DNA from: Pseudomonadota bacterium
Lineage (GTDB): Bacteria > Pseudomonadota > Alphaproteobacteria > Rhizobiales > Hyphomicrobiaceae
Length of the DNA: 7,393 nucleotides
NCBI GenBank assembly: GCA_021816505.1
Contig: JAKAXS010000125.1
Coordinates: 1 to 7,393 of the forward strand
Direction of reading: 5' to 3'
The notes beneath the pieces were generated by a model. The model did not search any database and was not told the DNA's origin. It worked only from the letters and a program-made list of their open reading frames with translations. Shown here one piece after another: positions 1 through 6,364 of this stretch; position 1 is the first letter of the stretch, and the number at the start of each line of letters is the position of its first letter. The position numbers and the translations under genes were made by a program.

Positions 1-293
1 TGCGCGATGCGCTCGCGCAGGGGCGCGATGCCCAATGCCAGCGTGTAGCCGAGGTTGTGCGTGTCGATCGCGCGCTTGGCGGCTTCGCGTGCGGCCCGCG
101 GCGCCGGCGTCGCGGGCTGTCCGACCTCCATGTGGACGACGGAGCGGCCGGCCAGTTCCTCCGCGGCAGCCGCGCGCATCACATCCATGACGATGAAGCT
201 GTCGATGCCGCTGCGCAGCGCGGGTGAACGCAGCAGCGTCGCCGCGGAGTCCGTGCGGTCGTGCGGATTGGAGGCGTGCGGCGGATTACGCAT
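1..293 (-). CDS. PLP-dependent class I/II aminotransferase, N-terminal part (cut by window edge)
   Basis: Reading the minus strand from the ATG at 293-291 gives 97 codons with no stop before the window edge. The protein has a polar N-terminus, then HMEVGQPATPAP around residues 55-66 and LGYTLALGIAPLRERIA at residues 81-97. A 'VGQP(D/A)xPxP' segment followed by 'GYTxxxGxxxLRxxIA' is the classic N-terminal signature of class I/II (AspC-like fold type I) aminotransferases: the first element lines the substrate pocket and the second begins the cofactor domain. The catalytic lysine lies outside the window, so substrate specificity cannot be judged. No clear Shine-Dalgarno sequence precedes the ATG, but the start fits the usual N-terminal length of the family. 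The gene is transcribed away from the protease gene. Family assignment is confident; the exact reaction is unknown. Confidence 0.88.
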   Translation of the reverse strand, partial: MRNPPHASNPHDRTDSAATLLRSPALRSGIDSFIVMDVMRAAAAEELAGRSVVHMEVGQPATPAPRAAREAAKRAIDTHNLGYTLALGIAPLRERIA

Positions 294-324
294 CTGTAAG
301 TCTGTTGCGCCTTGCTGGTGCCCT

Positions 325-330
325 ATTATC
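325..330 (-). promoter_or_regulatory. possible -10 element of the aminotransferase promoter
   Basis: Read on the minus strand, 330-325 is GATAAT, a 5/6 match to the sigma-70 -10 consensus, ending 31 bases upstream of the aminotransferase ATG. The -35 position 17 bases further upstream (TACACC) matches only 3/6. The position is plausible for a divergent promoter, but the evidence is one hexamer. Confidence 0.35.
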
Positions 331-425
331 GCCCGTTGATGCCGGCGGGTGTAGGTGGATGCGCCGCCGCTGGCGGTGTCAATAGCGGGCTTCGGTCTGA
401 TAGGCGAGCATTCTGGTGCGCGGCG

Positions 426-454
426 TTGACGGCGTACGCATGCGCCACTAGCGT
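426..454 (+). promoter_or_regulatory. possible sigma-70-type promoter for the protease-dsbA pair
   Basis: TTGACG at 426-431 is a strong alphaproteobacterial -35 hexamer. A 17-base spacer leads to TAGCGT at 449-454, a weak (3/6) -10. The pair lies 34 bases upstream of the ATG at 489, in the 195-bp gap between divergent genes. The -35 is convincing; the -10 is not. Confidence 0.35.
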
Positions 455-488
455 CCGGCCCGGATATCAAGATCTCATTGGTCGAACG

Positions 489-1895
489 ATGATAGGCAAG
501 ATCAGAGTTGTCTCCCGGCACGCGGTGGCGTTGGCGCTTGGCACAGTGGCGTTCGTCGCTGCGGCGGCGCCCGCGTCGGCGCAGCGCTCGCAGCTGCTGC
601 GCGACACGGAGATCGAGGATCTCCTCAACGACTATTCTCAGGGAATCTTCAAGGCCGCCGGTCTTGGAACCGGCCGCGTCGCCGTGCGCATCGTCAACAA
701 CGAGGCGTTCAACGCCTTCGTGATGGACGGCCGCAACGTGTTCATGCACACGGGCGCGTTGATGATTTCCAAGACGCCGAACGAAGTGATCGGCGTTCTG
801 GCGCACGAGGCCGGCCACATCGACGGCGGGCACATGGCCTCGCTGCGCATCCGCATCGCGCAGGACAAGACGCGGCTTCTGCTGGCGCAGATTCTCGGCA
901 TTGGCGCCATGATCGGCGGCGCGGTCGCTGGCGGCGACGGCGGTCGCGAAGCCATGTCGGCCGGTCAGGGCGTCATGGCGGGCGGCAGCGAACTCGTCAT
1001 GCGCGCGCTGACGGCAGAGCGCCGCAGCCAGGAGTCGGCCGCGGACCAGGCGGGCCTCAAGTATTTGAACGCGACGCAACAGTCCGGCCTCGGCATGCTC
1101 GAAACGTTCGAGCGTTTCGCCAATCAGGAGATGTTCCTCAACGACGGCAACGTCACCGCTTTCGCACGCACGCATCCCGTGGCGCGCGATCGTCTGGCAC
1201 GGCTGAGGCAGCTCGTCGAAAGCTCGCCCTACTACGGGGCGAAGGACACGCCCGAGCGGCAATTCCGCCACGACATGATGCGCGCCAAGCTTTCGGGCTA
1301 CCTCGAGGCGCCCGGCGTGGTGATGAAGCGATACCCGCCGAACGATATGAGTTTCCCCGCCCGCTATGCGCGCGCCATCGCGCAGCTGCGGTCCGGCGGA
1401 CAGGGCAGCCTGGAAGCCGGGATGGCGCTGCTCGATGCGCTGATCCGCGATCAGCCGGCCAATCCGTATTACTGGGAAGTGAAGGGCGACTTCTACCAAC
1501 GCGCCGGGCGCGCGCAGGAAAGCGTTCAGGCCTTGCGCAAGGCGATCCAGGTCGCCGGCAACAATCCAACGTTGATGCGCACGCAGTTGGCGCAGTCGCT
1601 GTTGCAGACGAAACAGCCAGGCGTTGTCGACGAGGCCATAGACATCCTCAAGGACACCTTGCGCCGCGACGAGGACGACTGCCGCGCCTACAACGCCCTG
1701 GGCGAGGCCTTCTACGCGAAGGGCATGCAGTCGAAGGCGGATCTGGCGCGGGCGCAGCGCCTGATGTGCTTCGGAGACTTCAAGACCGCAAAGGACTTCG
1801 CGCGGCGTGCGCAAGCCGGCCTCAAACCAAACTCGCCGGACTGGATGATCGCCGACGACATCATTACGCAGAAGCCGCCCACGACCGGCGGCTAG
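489..1895 (+). CDS. exported M48 family zinc metalloprotease with C-terminal TPR region (BepA/YfgC-like)
   Basis: A 468-residue protein. Residues 1-31 form a Sec signal peptide (basic start, Ala/Val-rich core, ASA cleavage site before Q32). The zinc protease domain follows: HEAGH at 106-110 gives two His ligands and the catalytic Glu, and E182 in ESAAD (182-186) is the expected third ligand. A glycine-rich hydrophobic stretch (about 129-150) lies between them, as is usual in M48 proteins. THP at 228-230 matches the loop whose His caps the zinc in E. coli BepA. The rest (about 295-450) is helical and TPR-like, for example around 325-371 and 403-445. Members of this family degrade or help assemble outer-membrane proteins in the periplasm. 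The only two Cys of the mature protein, C398 and C427, lie in the TPR part. The reading frame stays open upstream to 312, but the signal peptide fixes the start at 489. The dsbA-like gene follows 48 bases downstream. Confidence 0.92.
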   Translation: MIGKIRVVSRHAVALALGTVAFVAAAAPASAQRSQLLRDTEIEDLLNDYSQGIFKAAGLGTGRVAVRIVNNEAFNAFVMDGRNVFMHTGALMISKTPNEVIGVLAHEAGHIDGGHMASLRIRIAQDKTRLLLAQILGIGAMIGGAVAGGDGGREAMSAGQGVMAGGSELVMRALTAERRSQESAADQAGLKYLNATQQSGLGMLETFERFANQEMFLNDGNVTAFARTHPVARDRLARLRQLVESSPYYGAKDTPERQFRHDMMRAKLSGYLEAPGVVMKRYPPNDMSFPARYARAIAQLRSGGQGSLEAGMALLDALIRDQPANPYYWEVKGDFYQRAGRAQESVQALRKAIQVAGNNPTLMRTQLAQSLLQTKQPGVVDEAIDILKDTLRRDEDDCRAYNALGEAFYAKGMQSKADLARAQRLMCFGDFKTAKDFARRAQAGLKPNSPDWMIADDIITQKPPTTGG

Positions 1896-1943
1896 CGGGC
1901 TCGCCCGCATGAAACGAACAACACAAACAGAACGAGATGGTCC

Positions 1944-2777
1944 ATGAATTCTGCCTCTGAATCCAAATCAAGCCTGCGGCGCTGCGGCCGGCCGATGGCC
2001 ATGTTCGCCGCCGGGACGATGGCGCTGCTGTCGCTCGGGTTCGCCGCCGCCGACGCGCAGGAGAAGCCCGCGGAAGCGCCCAAGGTCGATGTCAGCGCGG
2101 AACGGCGTGCGGAGATCGAGCAGGTCATCAAGGACTACCTGCTCGCCAATCCCGAGATCCTCATGCAGGCGCAGCAGGCTCTCGAAGCGAAGATGGAGAA
2201 GGAGCAGGCCGAGAAGACCAAGTCGGCGTTGAAGGACAACGCCAACGACCTCTTCAAGAACCCGAACGCGGCGATCGGCGGCAACCCCAATGGCGACGTC
2301 ACGATCGTGGAGTTCTTCGACTACAACTGCGGCTACTGCCGCCGCAGCTACGACGACATCGCCAAGGTCATCAAGGACGACCCGAAGGTGAAGTTCGTCT
2401 TCAAGGAGCTGCCGATCATCAACCAGGAAGCGTCGCCCGGCGCCGCCAAGGTTGCGCTGGCCGCCCGCAAGCAGGGCAAGTACCTGGACGTGCACCAGGC
2501 GCTGATGAAGGGCCAGGGGATCGCCTCGGAAGCCACCGCGCTCGCCAAGGCCGAAGCGCTCGGCCTCGACATGAAGAAGCTCAAGGAAGACAAGGAAAGC
2601 CCGGAGATCAAGGCTGAGCTGGACAAGGTCATGGACCTTGCCAAGAAGCTCGGCGTCGGCGGCACGCCATTCTTCCTCGTCGGTGACCATGTGGTGGCCG
2701 GCGGCTACGAGAACCTGTCGGAACTTCTGGCCGGCCATGTCGCCGACGTCAGGAAGTCGGGTTGCTCATACTGCTAA
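1944..2777 (+). CDS. exported DsbA-family thiol:disulfide oxidoreductase (ScsC-like architecture)
   Basis: A 277-residue protein. A signal peptide covers residues 1-38 (hydrophobic core about 18-36, ADA cleavage site before Q39). A charged helical stalk at about 50-105 contains 'DYLLANPEIL', typical of the ScsC-type N-terminal domain that mediates oligomerisation in some relatives. The thioredoxin-fold domain then has the active-site CGYC at 129-132 after 'VEFFDYN' and a Thr-cisPro pair T241-P242 in 'GVGGTPFFLVG'. It should oxidise or isomerise disulfides in periplasmic proteins. Unusually, the protein ends in a second CxxC, C274-S-Y-C277, whose last Cys is the final residue. The spacing from the protease gene (48 bases, no terminator seen) suggests co-transcription, and a strong terminator follows. 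Whether it acts as oxidase or isomerase cannot be told from sequence. Confidence 0.93.
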   Translation: MNSASESKSSLRRCGRPMAMFAAGTMALLSLGFAAADAQEKPAEAPKVDVSAERRAEIEQVIKDYLLANPEILMQAQQALEAKMEKEQAEKTKSALKDNANDLFKNPNAAIGGNPNGDVTIVEFFDYNCGYCRRSYDDIAKVIKDDPKVKFVFKELPIINQEASPGAAKVALAARKQGKYLDVHQALMKGQGIASEATALAKAEALGLDMKKLKEDKESPEIKAELDKVMDLAKKLGVGGTPFFLVGDHVVAGGYENLSELLAGHVADVRKSGCSYC

Positions 2778-2794
2778 AGTTCTAGTATCCCTGA

Positions 2795-2831
2795 CCGGAA
2801 GGGCGGATACGCCCTTCCGGACCCGTCTTTT
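2795..2831 (+). terminator. intrinsic terminator after the dsbA-like gene
   Basis: A perfect 11-bp stem, CCGGAAGGGCG (2795-2805) with CGCCCTTCCGG (2810-2820), closed by the tetraloop GATA. TTTT at 2828-2831 follows after seven mixed bases. It begins 17 bases after the stop codon. The stem is very strong; the T-run is short and set back, so termination may be partial. Confidence 0.72.
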
Positions 2832-2876
2832 CCAAGGTTTTGCTGTTCCCCGCGGCCTTTCGCGGGTGCGGAAAAG
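2827..2876 (+). repeat. nested inverted repeat between dsbA and aroQ
   Basis: CTTTTCC (2827-2833) is complementary to GGAAAAG (2870-2876). Inside it, CCCGCG (2849-2854) pairs with CGCGGG (2861-2866) around a 6-base loop. The outer arm reuses the T-run of the preceding terminator, so the two structures compete for those bases. The function is unknown; it could be a second 3'-end stabilising element or a regulatory fold. Confidence 0.5.
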
Positions 2877-2887
2877 CTGATAGACGG

Positions 2888-2893
2888 TTGACT
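2888..2893 (+). promoter_or_regulatory. possible -35 element for the aroQ-accBC operon
   Basis: TTGACT at 2888-2893 matches 5/6 of the sigma-70 -35 consensus. It sits downstream of the dsbA terminator and 92 bases before the chosen aroQ start. No good -10 hexamer lies 16-18 bases downstream (best is GATGGT at 2913, spacer 19), so only the -35 half is supported. Confidence 0.3.
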
Positions 2894-2985
2894 GAATTCT
2901 CATCGCGGCGGCGATGGTTCCCAGCCACGAACATGGGTCCGTTCCGCCGCATTCCATTATGAGCGCATTGGACCCTGCCACTGCC

Positions 2986-3435
2986 ATGGCAAAGCCTGTC
3001 TATGTCCTGAACGGCCCGAACCTGAACCTGCTCGGCGTGCGCGAGCCGGCGGTGTATGGCCGTGACACGCTGGACGACATCAAGGCGATGGCGGAGCGCA
3101 AGGCGGGCGAGCTGAACCTCGCCGTGGTGTTCCGGCAGTCGAACAGCGAAGGCGAGTTGATCGACTGGGTACAGGAAGCGCGCGGCCAGGCGTCGGGCAT
3201 TCTCATCAACGCCGGTGGGTTGACGCACACGTCCGTCGGCTTGCTCGATGCGTTGCAGGCGTCCGAGCTGCCTGTCATCGAGGTTCATCTGTCAAACATC
3301 TTCCGGCGCGAAAGCTTCCGGAACCATTCGTACGTGTCGCTGGCGGCGACCGGCGTGATCTGCGGGCTGGGTGCCAAAGGCTACGAGCTGGCGCTCGAGG
3401 CGATGGCGGGCATCCTGACGAAGCGTGGGGCGTAA
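2986..3435 (+). CDS. aroQ: type II 3-dehydroquinate dehydratase
   Basis: Dehydrates 3-dehydroquinate to 3-dehydroshikimate, the third step of the cytoplasmic shikimate pathway to aromatic amino acids; the type II enzyme is a dodecamer using trans elimination. From the ATG at 2986 the protein is 149 residues, the normal family length. It shows NGPNLNLLG at 9-17, R19, the catalytic Tyr Y24, N75 in the INAGG motif, the catalytic base H101 in HLSN (101-104) and R112. These positions coincide with the textbook numbering of the Mycobacterium enzyme, which supports this start. In-frame ATGs at 2959 and 2914 would add 9 or 24 residues unrelated to the fold, and none of the three has a convincing ribosome-binding site. 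accB follows after 29 bases, so this is probably the first gene of an aroQ-accB-accC operon. Confidence 0.95.
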   Translation: MAKPVYVLNGPNLNLLGVREPAVYGRDTLDDIKAMAERKAGELNLAVVFRQSNSEGELIDWVQEARGQASGILINAGGLTHTSVGLLDALQASELPVIEVHLSNIFRRESFRNHSYVSLAATGVICGLGAKGYELALEAMAGILTKRGA

Positions 3436-3450
3436 GCCCGCCAATATTCA

Positions 3451-3456
3451 AAGGAC
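3451..3456 (+). promoter_or_regulatory. ribosome-binding site of accB
   Basis: AAGGAC at 3451-3456 contains the AAGGA core, nine bases before the ATG at 3465. It fixes the accB start and lies in the 29-base aroQ-accB gap. Confidence 0.7.
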
Positions 3457-3464
3457 GACGACGC

Positions 3465-3935
3465 ATGACGGCAAAAAAGGGCAGTGAAGGCGGCAGCGCG
3501 GAACATCAGCTCATCCGCGAGTTGGCGGAGCTGCTGGACGACACCGGTCTGACGGAAATCGAGATCGAGAAGGCCGGTCTGAAGATTCGCGTCGCGCGCA
3601 CGGTTTCCGTCGTCGCCAGCGCGCCGGCAATCGGCGTCGCCGGCCCTGCTGCCGCGGCGTCCGGCGTCGCTGCGGGAGGGGCGGGCGATCCCGGCAAGCA
3701 TCCAGGCGCCGTGAAATCGCCCATGGTCGGCACGGCCTATCGCGCGCCCGATCCATCCGCACCGGTCTTCGTCGAAGTCGGCTCCAAGGTATCGGCCGGC
3801 GACACCTTGCTGATCATCGAAGCGATGAAGACGATGAACCAGATCCCCGCGCCGAAGTCCGGCACGGTAACGGCGATCCTGTTCGAGAACGGCCAACCCG
3901 TCGAGTTCGGCGAGCCGCTCGTCATCATCGAATAA
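3465..3935 (+). CDS. accB: biotin carboxyl carrier protein of acetyl-CoA carboxylase
   Basis: This is the swinging-arm subunit of acetyl-CoA carboxylase: it carries biotin between the biotin carboxylase (AccC) and the carboxyltransferase for malonyl-CoA formation in fatty acid synthesis. It has 156 residues, normal for the family. The N-terminal helical and beta segment (about 12-46, 'LIRELAELLDDTGLTEIEIEKAGLKIRV' in character) docks on AccC. An Ala/Gly/Pro-rich flexible linker spans about 48-80. The biotinyl domain runs from about 82 to 156. The biotin attachment motif is EAMKTMN, with K122 as the modified lysine; the family hallmarks KSPMVGT (84-90) and the terminal 'VEFGEPLVIIE' are present. 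The ATG has a good ribosome-binding site at 3451. accC begins 19 bases after the stop, the usual accBC arrangement. Confidence 0.97.
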   Translation: MTAKKGSEGGSAEHQLIRELAELLDDTGLTEIEIEKAGLKIRVARTVSVVASAPAIGVAGPAAAASGVAAGGAGDPGKHPGAVKSPMVGTAYRAPDPSAPVFVEVGSKVSAGDTLLIIEAMKTMNQIPAPKSGTVTAILFENGQPVEFGEPLVIIE

Positions 3936-3954
3936 GCGAAAGCAACGGGCGCAC

Positions 3955-5301
3955 ATGTTCGACAAGGTCCTGATCGCGAACCGAGGTGAGATCGCGCTGC
4001 GCATTCAGCGCGCGTGCAAGGAGCTCGGCATCGCGACCGTCGCGGTTCACTCCACCGCGGACGCAGATGCGATGCACGTGCGGCTTGCCGACGAGAGCGT
4101 CTGCATCGGCCCGCCGGCCGCGGCGGAGAGCTACCTCAACATCCCGCGCCTGCTCGCGGCCTGCGAAATCACGGGCGCCGACGCGGTGCATCCCGGCTAT
4201 GGCTTCCTGTCGGAGAACGCGCGCTTCGCGGAAATTCTCGAAACGCACAACATCACGTTCATCGGCCCTACGTCCGAGCACATTCGCACGATGGGCGACA
4301 AGATCGCCGCCAAGGAAACCGCCAAACGGCTCGGCATTCCGGTGGTGCCCGGCTCCGACGGCGCGGTGAAGAGTGACGCGGCCGGCTTGAAGGTGGCGAA
4401 GGCCATGGGCTTCCCCGTGCTCGTCAAGGCCGCGTCGGGCGGCGGCGGACGCGGCATGAAGGTGGCCAAGACGGCCGAAGAACTGCCGATGGCGCTGGCG
4501 ACGGCAAAGGCCGAGGCGAAAGCTGCGTTCGGCGACGATGCCGTCTACATCGAGAAGTACCTGACGAAGCCGCGGCACATCGAGGTTCAGGTGCTGGGCG
4601 ACGGCCAGGGCAATGCCGTCCATCTGGGTGAGCGCGACTGCTCGCTGCAGCGCCGTCACCAGAAGGTCTGGGAAGAGGCACCCTCGCCCGCCCTCAACGA
4701 AACGTCACGCCTGAAGATCGGCGAGATCGTCGCCAACGCCATGCGCAAGCTGAAGTACCGCGGCGCGGGCACCGTCGAGTTCCTCTACGAGGACGGCGAG
4801 TTCTACTTCATCGAGATGAACACGCGCTTGCAGGTGGAGCATCCGGTCACCGAAGCGATCACCGGCATCGATCTGGTGCTGGAACAGATCCGCGTCGCTT
4901 CCGGCGCCAAGCTGATGTACAGCCAGGAGGACATCACGTTCTCCGGTCACGCCATCGAGTGCCGCATCAACGCCGAGAACGCGCGCACGTTCACGCCGTC
5001 GCCGGGGCAGATTACCTACTGGCATCCGCCGGGTGGGCTTGGCGTGCGCGTCGACAGCGGTGTCTATCAGGGCTATCGTATCCCGCCCTACTACGACAGC
5101 TTGATCGGCAAGCTCATCGTCCACGGCAAAAGCCGCGACGAATGCATGATGCGGCTGAAGCGGGCGCTGTCGGAATTCGTGATCGACGGCATCGAGACGA
5201 CGATCCCGCTGTTCAACGACCTGATCCGCCAGCCCGACATCGCCAATGGGCTGTACGACATCCATTGGCTGGAAAAGTACCTGGCGAAGCCCACGGCATA
5301 A
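3955..5301 (+). CDS. accC: acetyl-CoA carboxylase, biotin carboxylase subunit
   Basis: Carboxylates the biotin on AccB using ATP and bicarbonate, the first half-reaction of acetyl-CoA carboxylase in the cytoplasm. It has 448 residues, full length, starting MFDKVLIANRGEIALR as in the family. Visible elements are the N-terminal domain (1-110) with HPGYGFLSEN (79-88), K116 for ATP binding, the glycine-rich ATP lid SGGGGRGM (161-168), and the ATP-grasp core with HLGERDCSLQRRHQK (223-237). Metal and catalytic residues are E275, E287, N289 and R291 in 'FIEMNTRLQVEHP'; the C-terminal part has ECRINAE (335-341). The 3' genes of the enzyme (accA, accD) are not here, as in most bacteria. Nothing is truncated. 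There is no clear Shine-Dalgarno sequence, so translation may be coupled to accB. Confidence 0.98.
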   Translation: MFDKVLIANRGEIALRIQRACKELGIATVAVHSTADADAMHVRLADESVCIGPPAAAESYLNIPRLLAACEITGADAVHPGYGFLSENARFAEILETHNITFIGPTSEHIRTMGDKIAAKETAKRLGIPVVPGSDGAVKSDAAGLKVAKAMGFPVLVKAASGGGGRGMKVAKTAEELPMALATAKAEAKAAFGDDAVYIEKYLTKPRHIEVQVLGDGQGNAVHLGERDCSLQRRHQKVWEEAPSPALNETSRLKIGEIVANAMRKLKYRGAGTVEFLYEDGEFYFIEMNTRLQVEHPVTEAITGIDLVLEQIRVASGAKLMYSQEDITFSGHAIECRINAENARTFTPSPGQITYWHPPGGLGVRVDSGVYQGYRIPPYYDSLIGKLIVHGKSRDECMMRLKRALSEFVIDGIETTIPLFNDLIRQPDIANGLYDIHWLEKYLAKPTA

Positions 5302-5347
5302 CGTGACCGGCGACTGCCTAACCGGCGTGCAGTTGCAAAAATGTGTC

Positions 5348-5377
5348 TTAACGTTAGGCTGCGGCAGTGCATAGGCT
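5348..5377 (+). promoter_or_regulatory. possible promoter of aat
   Basis: TTAACG (5348-5353, 5/6 match to the TTGACG form of the -35), an 18-base spacer, and TAGGCT (5372-5377, 3/6 match to the -10). It lies 116 bases before the aat start and overlaps one arm of an inverted repeat. This is weak evidence by itself. Confidence 0.3.
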
Positions 5378-5479
5378 ATCTGTCAGCTCGCAAAAGCTAA
5401 GGTGCCAACTTAGATTTCACTGCAGCTGATTGCACCGGCCCCCGGTATTGCGTGGCCGCAGATCCAGCGTCGAGGCAAC

Positions 5480-5483
5480 GGAG
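5480..5483 (+). promoter_or_regulatory. ribosome-binding site deciding the aat start
   Basis: GGAG at 5480-5483, ten bases before the ATG at 5494. The open frame also allows a GTG at 5452 and an ATG at 5515; this site and the usual MTSRD-type N-terminus favour 5494. Confidence 0.6.
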
Positions 5484-5493
5484 CCCGTCATTC

Positions 5494-6174
5494 ATGACGT
5501 CGCGCGACGACATCATGATCGAGATCACGCCGCAGGTCCTGCTCAAGGCCTACAGCTGCGGGATCTTTCCTATGGCGGAAAGCGCCGACGACCCGGCGCT
5601 CTACTGGATCGAACCGCAGCAGCGCGGCATCCTCCCGCTCGACACGATGCACATTCCCCGCCGGCTGGCGCGCACCGTTCGCACGACGACGCTGCAGGTC
5701 AAGGTCGATACCGAGTTCGAGGGCGTCATCGACGGCTGCGCGGCGGCACGGCCGGGGCGGCGCTCGACGTGGATCAACGGCCGCATCCGCGCGCTCTACC
5801 GCGAGCTGTTCGTGCAAGGGCATTGCCACACCGTCGAGGTATGGGACGGCGATCGGCTTGTCGGCGGCCTCTACGGTGTCGCCGTCGGCGCGGCGTTCTT
5901 CGGCGAGAGCATGTTCTCGACGGAGCGCGACGCTTCGAAGATCGCGCTGATCTATCTCGCCGCGCGCCTGATCCACGGCGGCTTCGTGCTGCTCGATACG
6001 CAGTTCGTCACCGACCACCTACGTCAGTTCGGTACGATCGAGATCGATCGCGACGAGTTCCACCGCCGGCTCGATCTGGCGCTGAAGCACAGCGCCGGTG
6101 ACTTCAACGCGTTCCCGACTGACGCCGCACCTGAGCAGGTGCTGGCGCTGGTGGAACGGGCCGCGACGGCCTGA
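5494..6174 (+). CDS. aat: leucyl/phenylalanyl-tRNA--protein transferase
   Basis: Transfers Leu or Phe from aminoacyl-tRNA to the N-terminal Arg or Lys of proteins, marking them for ClpS/ClpAP degradation in the bacterial N-end rule pathway. It has 226 residues and is complete. Visible family blocks are 'LLKAYSCGIFPMAES' (16-30), 'YWIEPQQRGILPLD' (37-50), 'WINGRIRALYRELF' (93-106), 'GLYGVAVGAAFFGESMF' (125-141) and 'LLDTQFVTDHL' (166-176). E138 and Q170 fall where E. coli Aat has its functional E156 and Q188, with a constant offset of 18. The short N-terminus (first block at residue 16) is typical of alphaproteobacterial Aat. The gene stands alone, 192 bases from accC, and probably has its own promoter. 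No clpS or bpt gene is in view. Confidence 0.96.
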   Translation: MTSRDDIMIEITPQVLLKAYSCGIFPMAESADDPALYWIEPQQRGILPLDTMHIPRRLARTVRTTTLQVKVDTEFEGVIDGCAAARPGRRSTWINGRIRALYRELFVQGHCHTVEVWDGDRLVGGLYGVAVGAAFFGESMFSTERDASKIALIYLAARLIHGGFVLLDTQFVTDHLRQFGTIEIDRDEFHRRLDLALKHSAGDFNAFPTDAAPEQVLALVERAATA

Positions 6175-6213
6175 CCTCGATAAGCGATCGCATCTAGCGC
6201 TGGTCCAAGCTTT

Positions 6214-6253
6214 CCGCCCGCCCGTTCCCTAGGGGACAGCGGACCGCGGGCGG
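6214..6253 (+). repeat. inverted repeat downstream of aat
   Basis: CCGCCCGC (6214-6221) pairs perfectly with GCGGGCGG (6246-6253). Between them GTTCCC (6224-6229) can pair with GGGGAC (6232-6237), at least in its outer part and with one G-U pair. No T-run follows, so it is not a standard intrinsic terminator. It may end aat messages by another route, or form the 5' end of the leader of the next gene. Confidence 0.5.
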
Positions 6254-6263
6254 CGACGGCAAA

Positions 6264-6364
6264 CTCCTTGGCATACCGCGTGCCGTCCCCCCTCGCTTCC
6301 CCGGCGAGCGGCACGCGGATCCTCCGGCCGGCATCCCGCGGCAGGAGGCCAAATCCCCAAGGAG
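6264..6364 (+). promoter_or_regulatory. candidate structured 5' leader: three-way junction enclosing the ribosome-binding site
   Basis: Three helices fit together without conflict. P1: CTCCTTGG (6264-6271) with CCAAGGAG (6357-6364), 8 bp; its 3' arm is the Shine-Dalgarno sequence of the next gene. P2: CCGCGTGCCG (6276-6285) with CGGCACGCGG (6309-6318), 10 bp perfect. P3: 6321-6330 with 6339-6348, 9 bp with a single G-A mismatch. Joining segments are 4, 2 and 8 bases. If formed, P1 hides AAGGAG (6359-6364), which sits six bases before the ATG at 6371. I do not recognise it as a known riboswitch or thermometer class. The pairing is seen in the sequence; regulation is inferred. Confidence 0.5.

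Larger units (their letters stand above)
5302..5493 (+). other. accC-aat intergenic region with short inverted and direct repeats
   Basis: A 192-base gap, locally richer in A/T than its flanks. It holds GCCTAAC (5316-5322) facing GTTAGGC (5353-5359); the self-complementary TAACGTTA (5349-5356); CTAAG (5397-5401) facing CTTAG (5409-5413); and ACCGGCG twice, 15 bases apart (5306 and 5321). None forms a good terminator with a T-run. The repeats could be protein-binding sites or remnants; no gene is visible. Confidence 0.5.

Noticed and set aside
312..488. 59-codon upstream extension of the M48 protease frame
   Set aside because: It lies before a complete signal peptide that begins at the ATG at 489, and translates to a Cys/Gly/Ala-rich stretch with no family likeness. 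The extension also overlaps the divergent promoter region.
1968..2738. 256-codon minus-strand open frame inside the dsbA-like gene
   Set aside because: It is a shadow of the G/C third-position bias. The product is a Leu/Val/Arg/Asp-rich sequence without domain character, opposite a well-recognised gene.
2914..2985. N-terminal extension of AroQ from ATG 2914 or 2959
   Set aside because: Starting at 2986 gives the normal family length and puts the catalytic residues at their standard positions (Y24, N75, H101, R112); the extension shows no conserved feature.
3925..4659. 244-codon minus-strand open frame inside accC
   Set aside because: It is a shadow of accC on the opposite strand, low-complexity Arg/Ala/His-rich, with no recognisable motif and no ribosome-binding site of note.
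5430..6101. 223-codon plus-strand frame overlapping aat
   Set aside because: The translation is extremely Arg/His/Pro-rich, the usual +1 or +2 shadow of G+C-rich genes; the overlapping frame encodes complete Aat.
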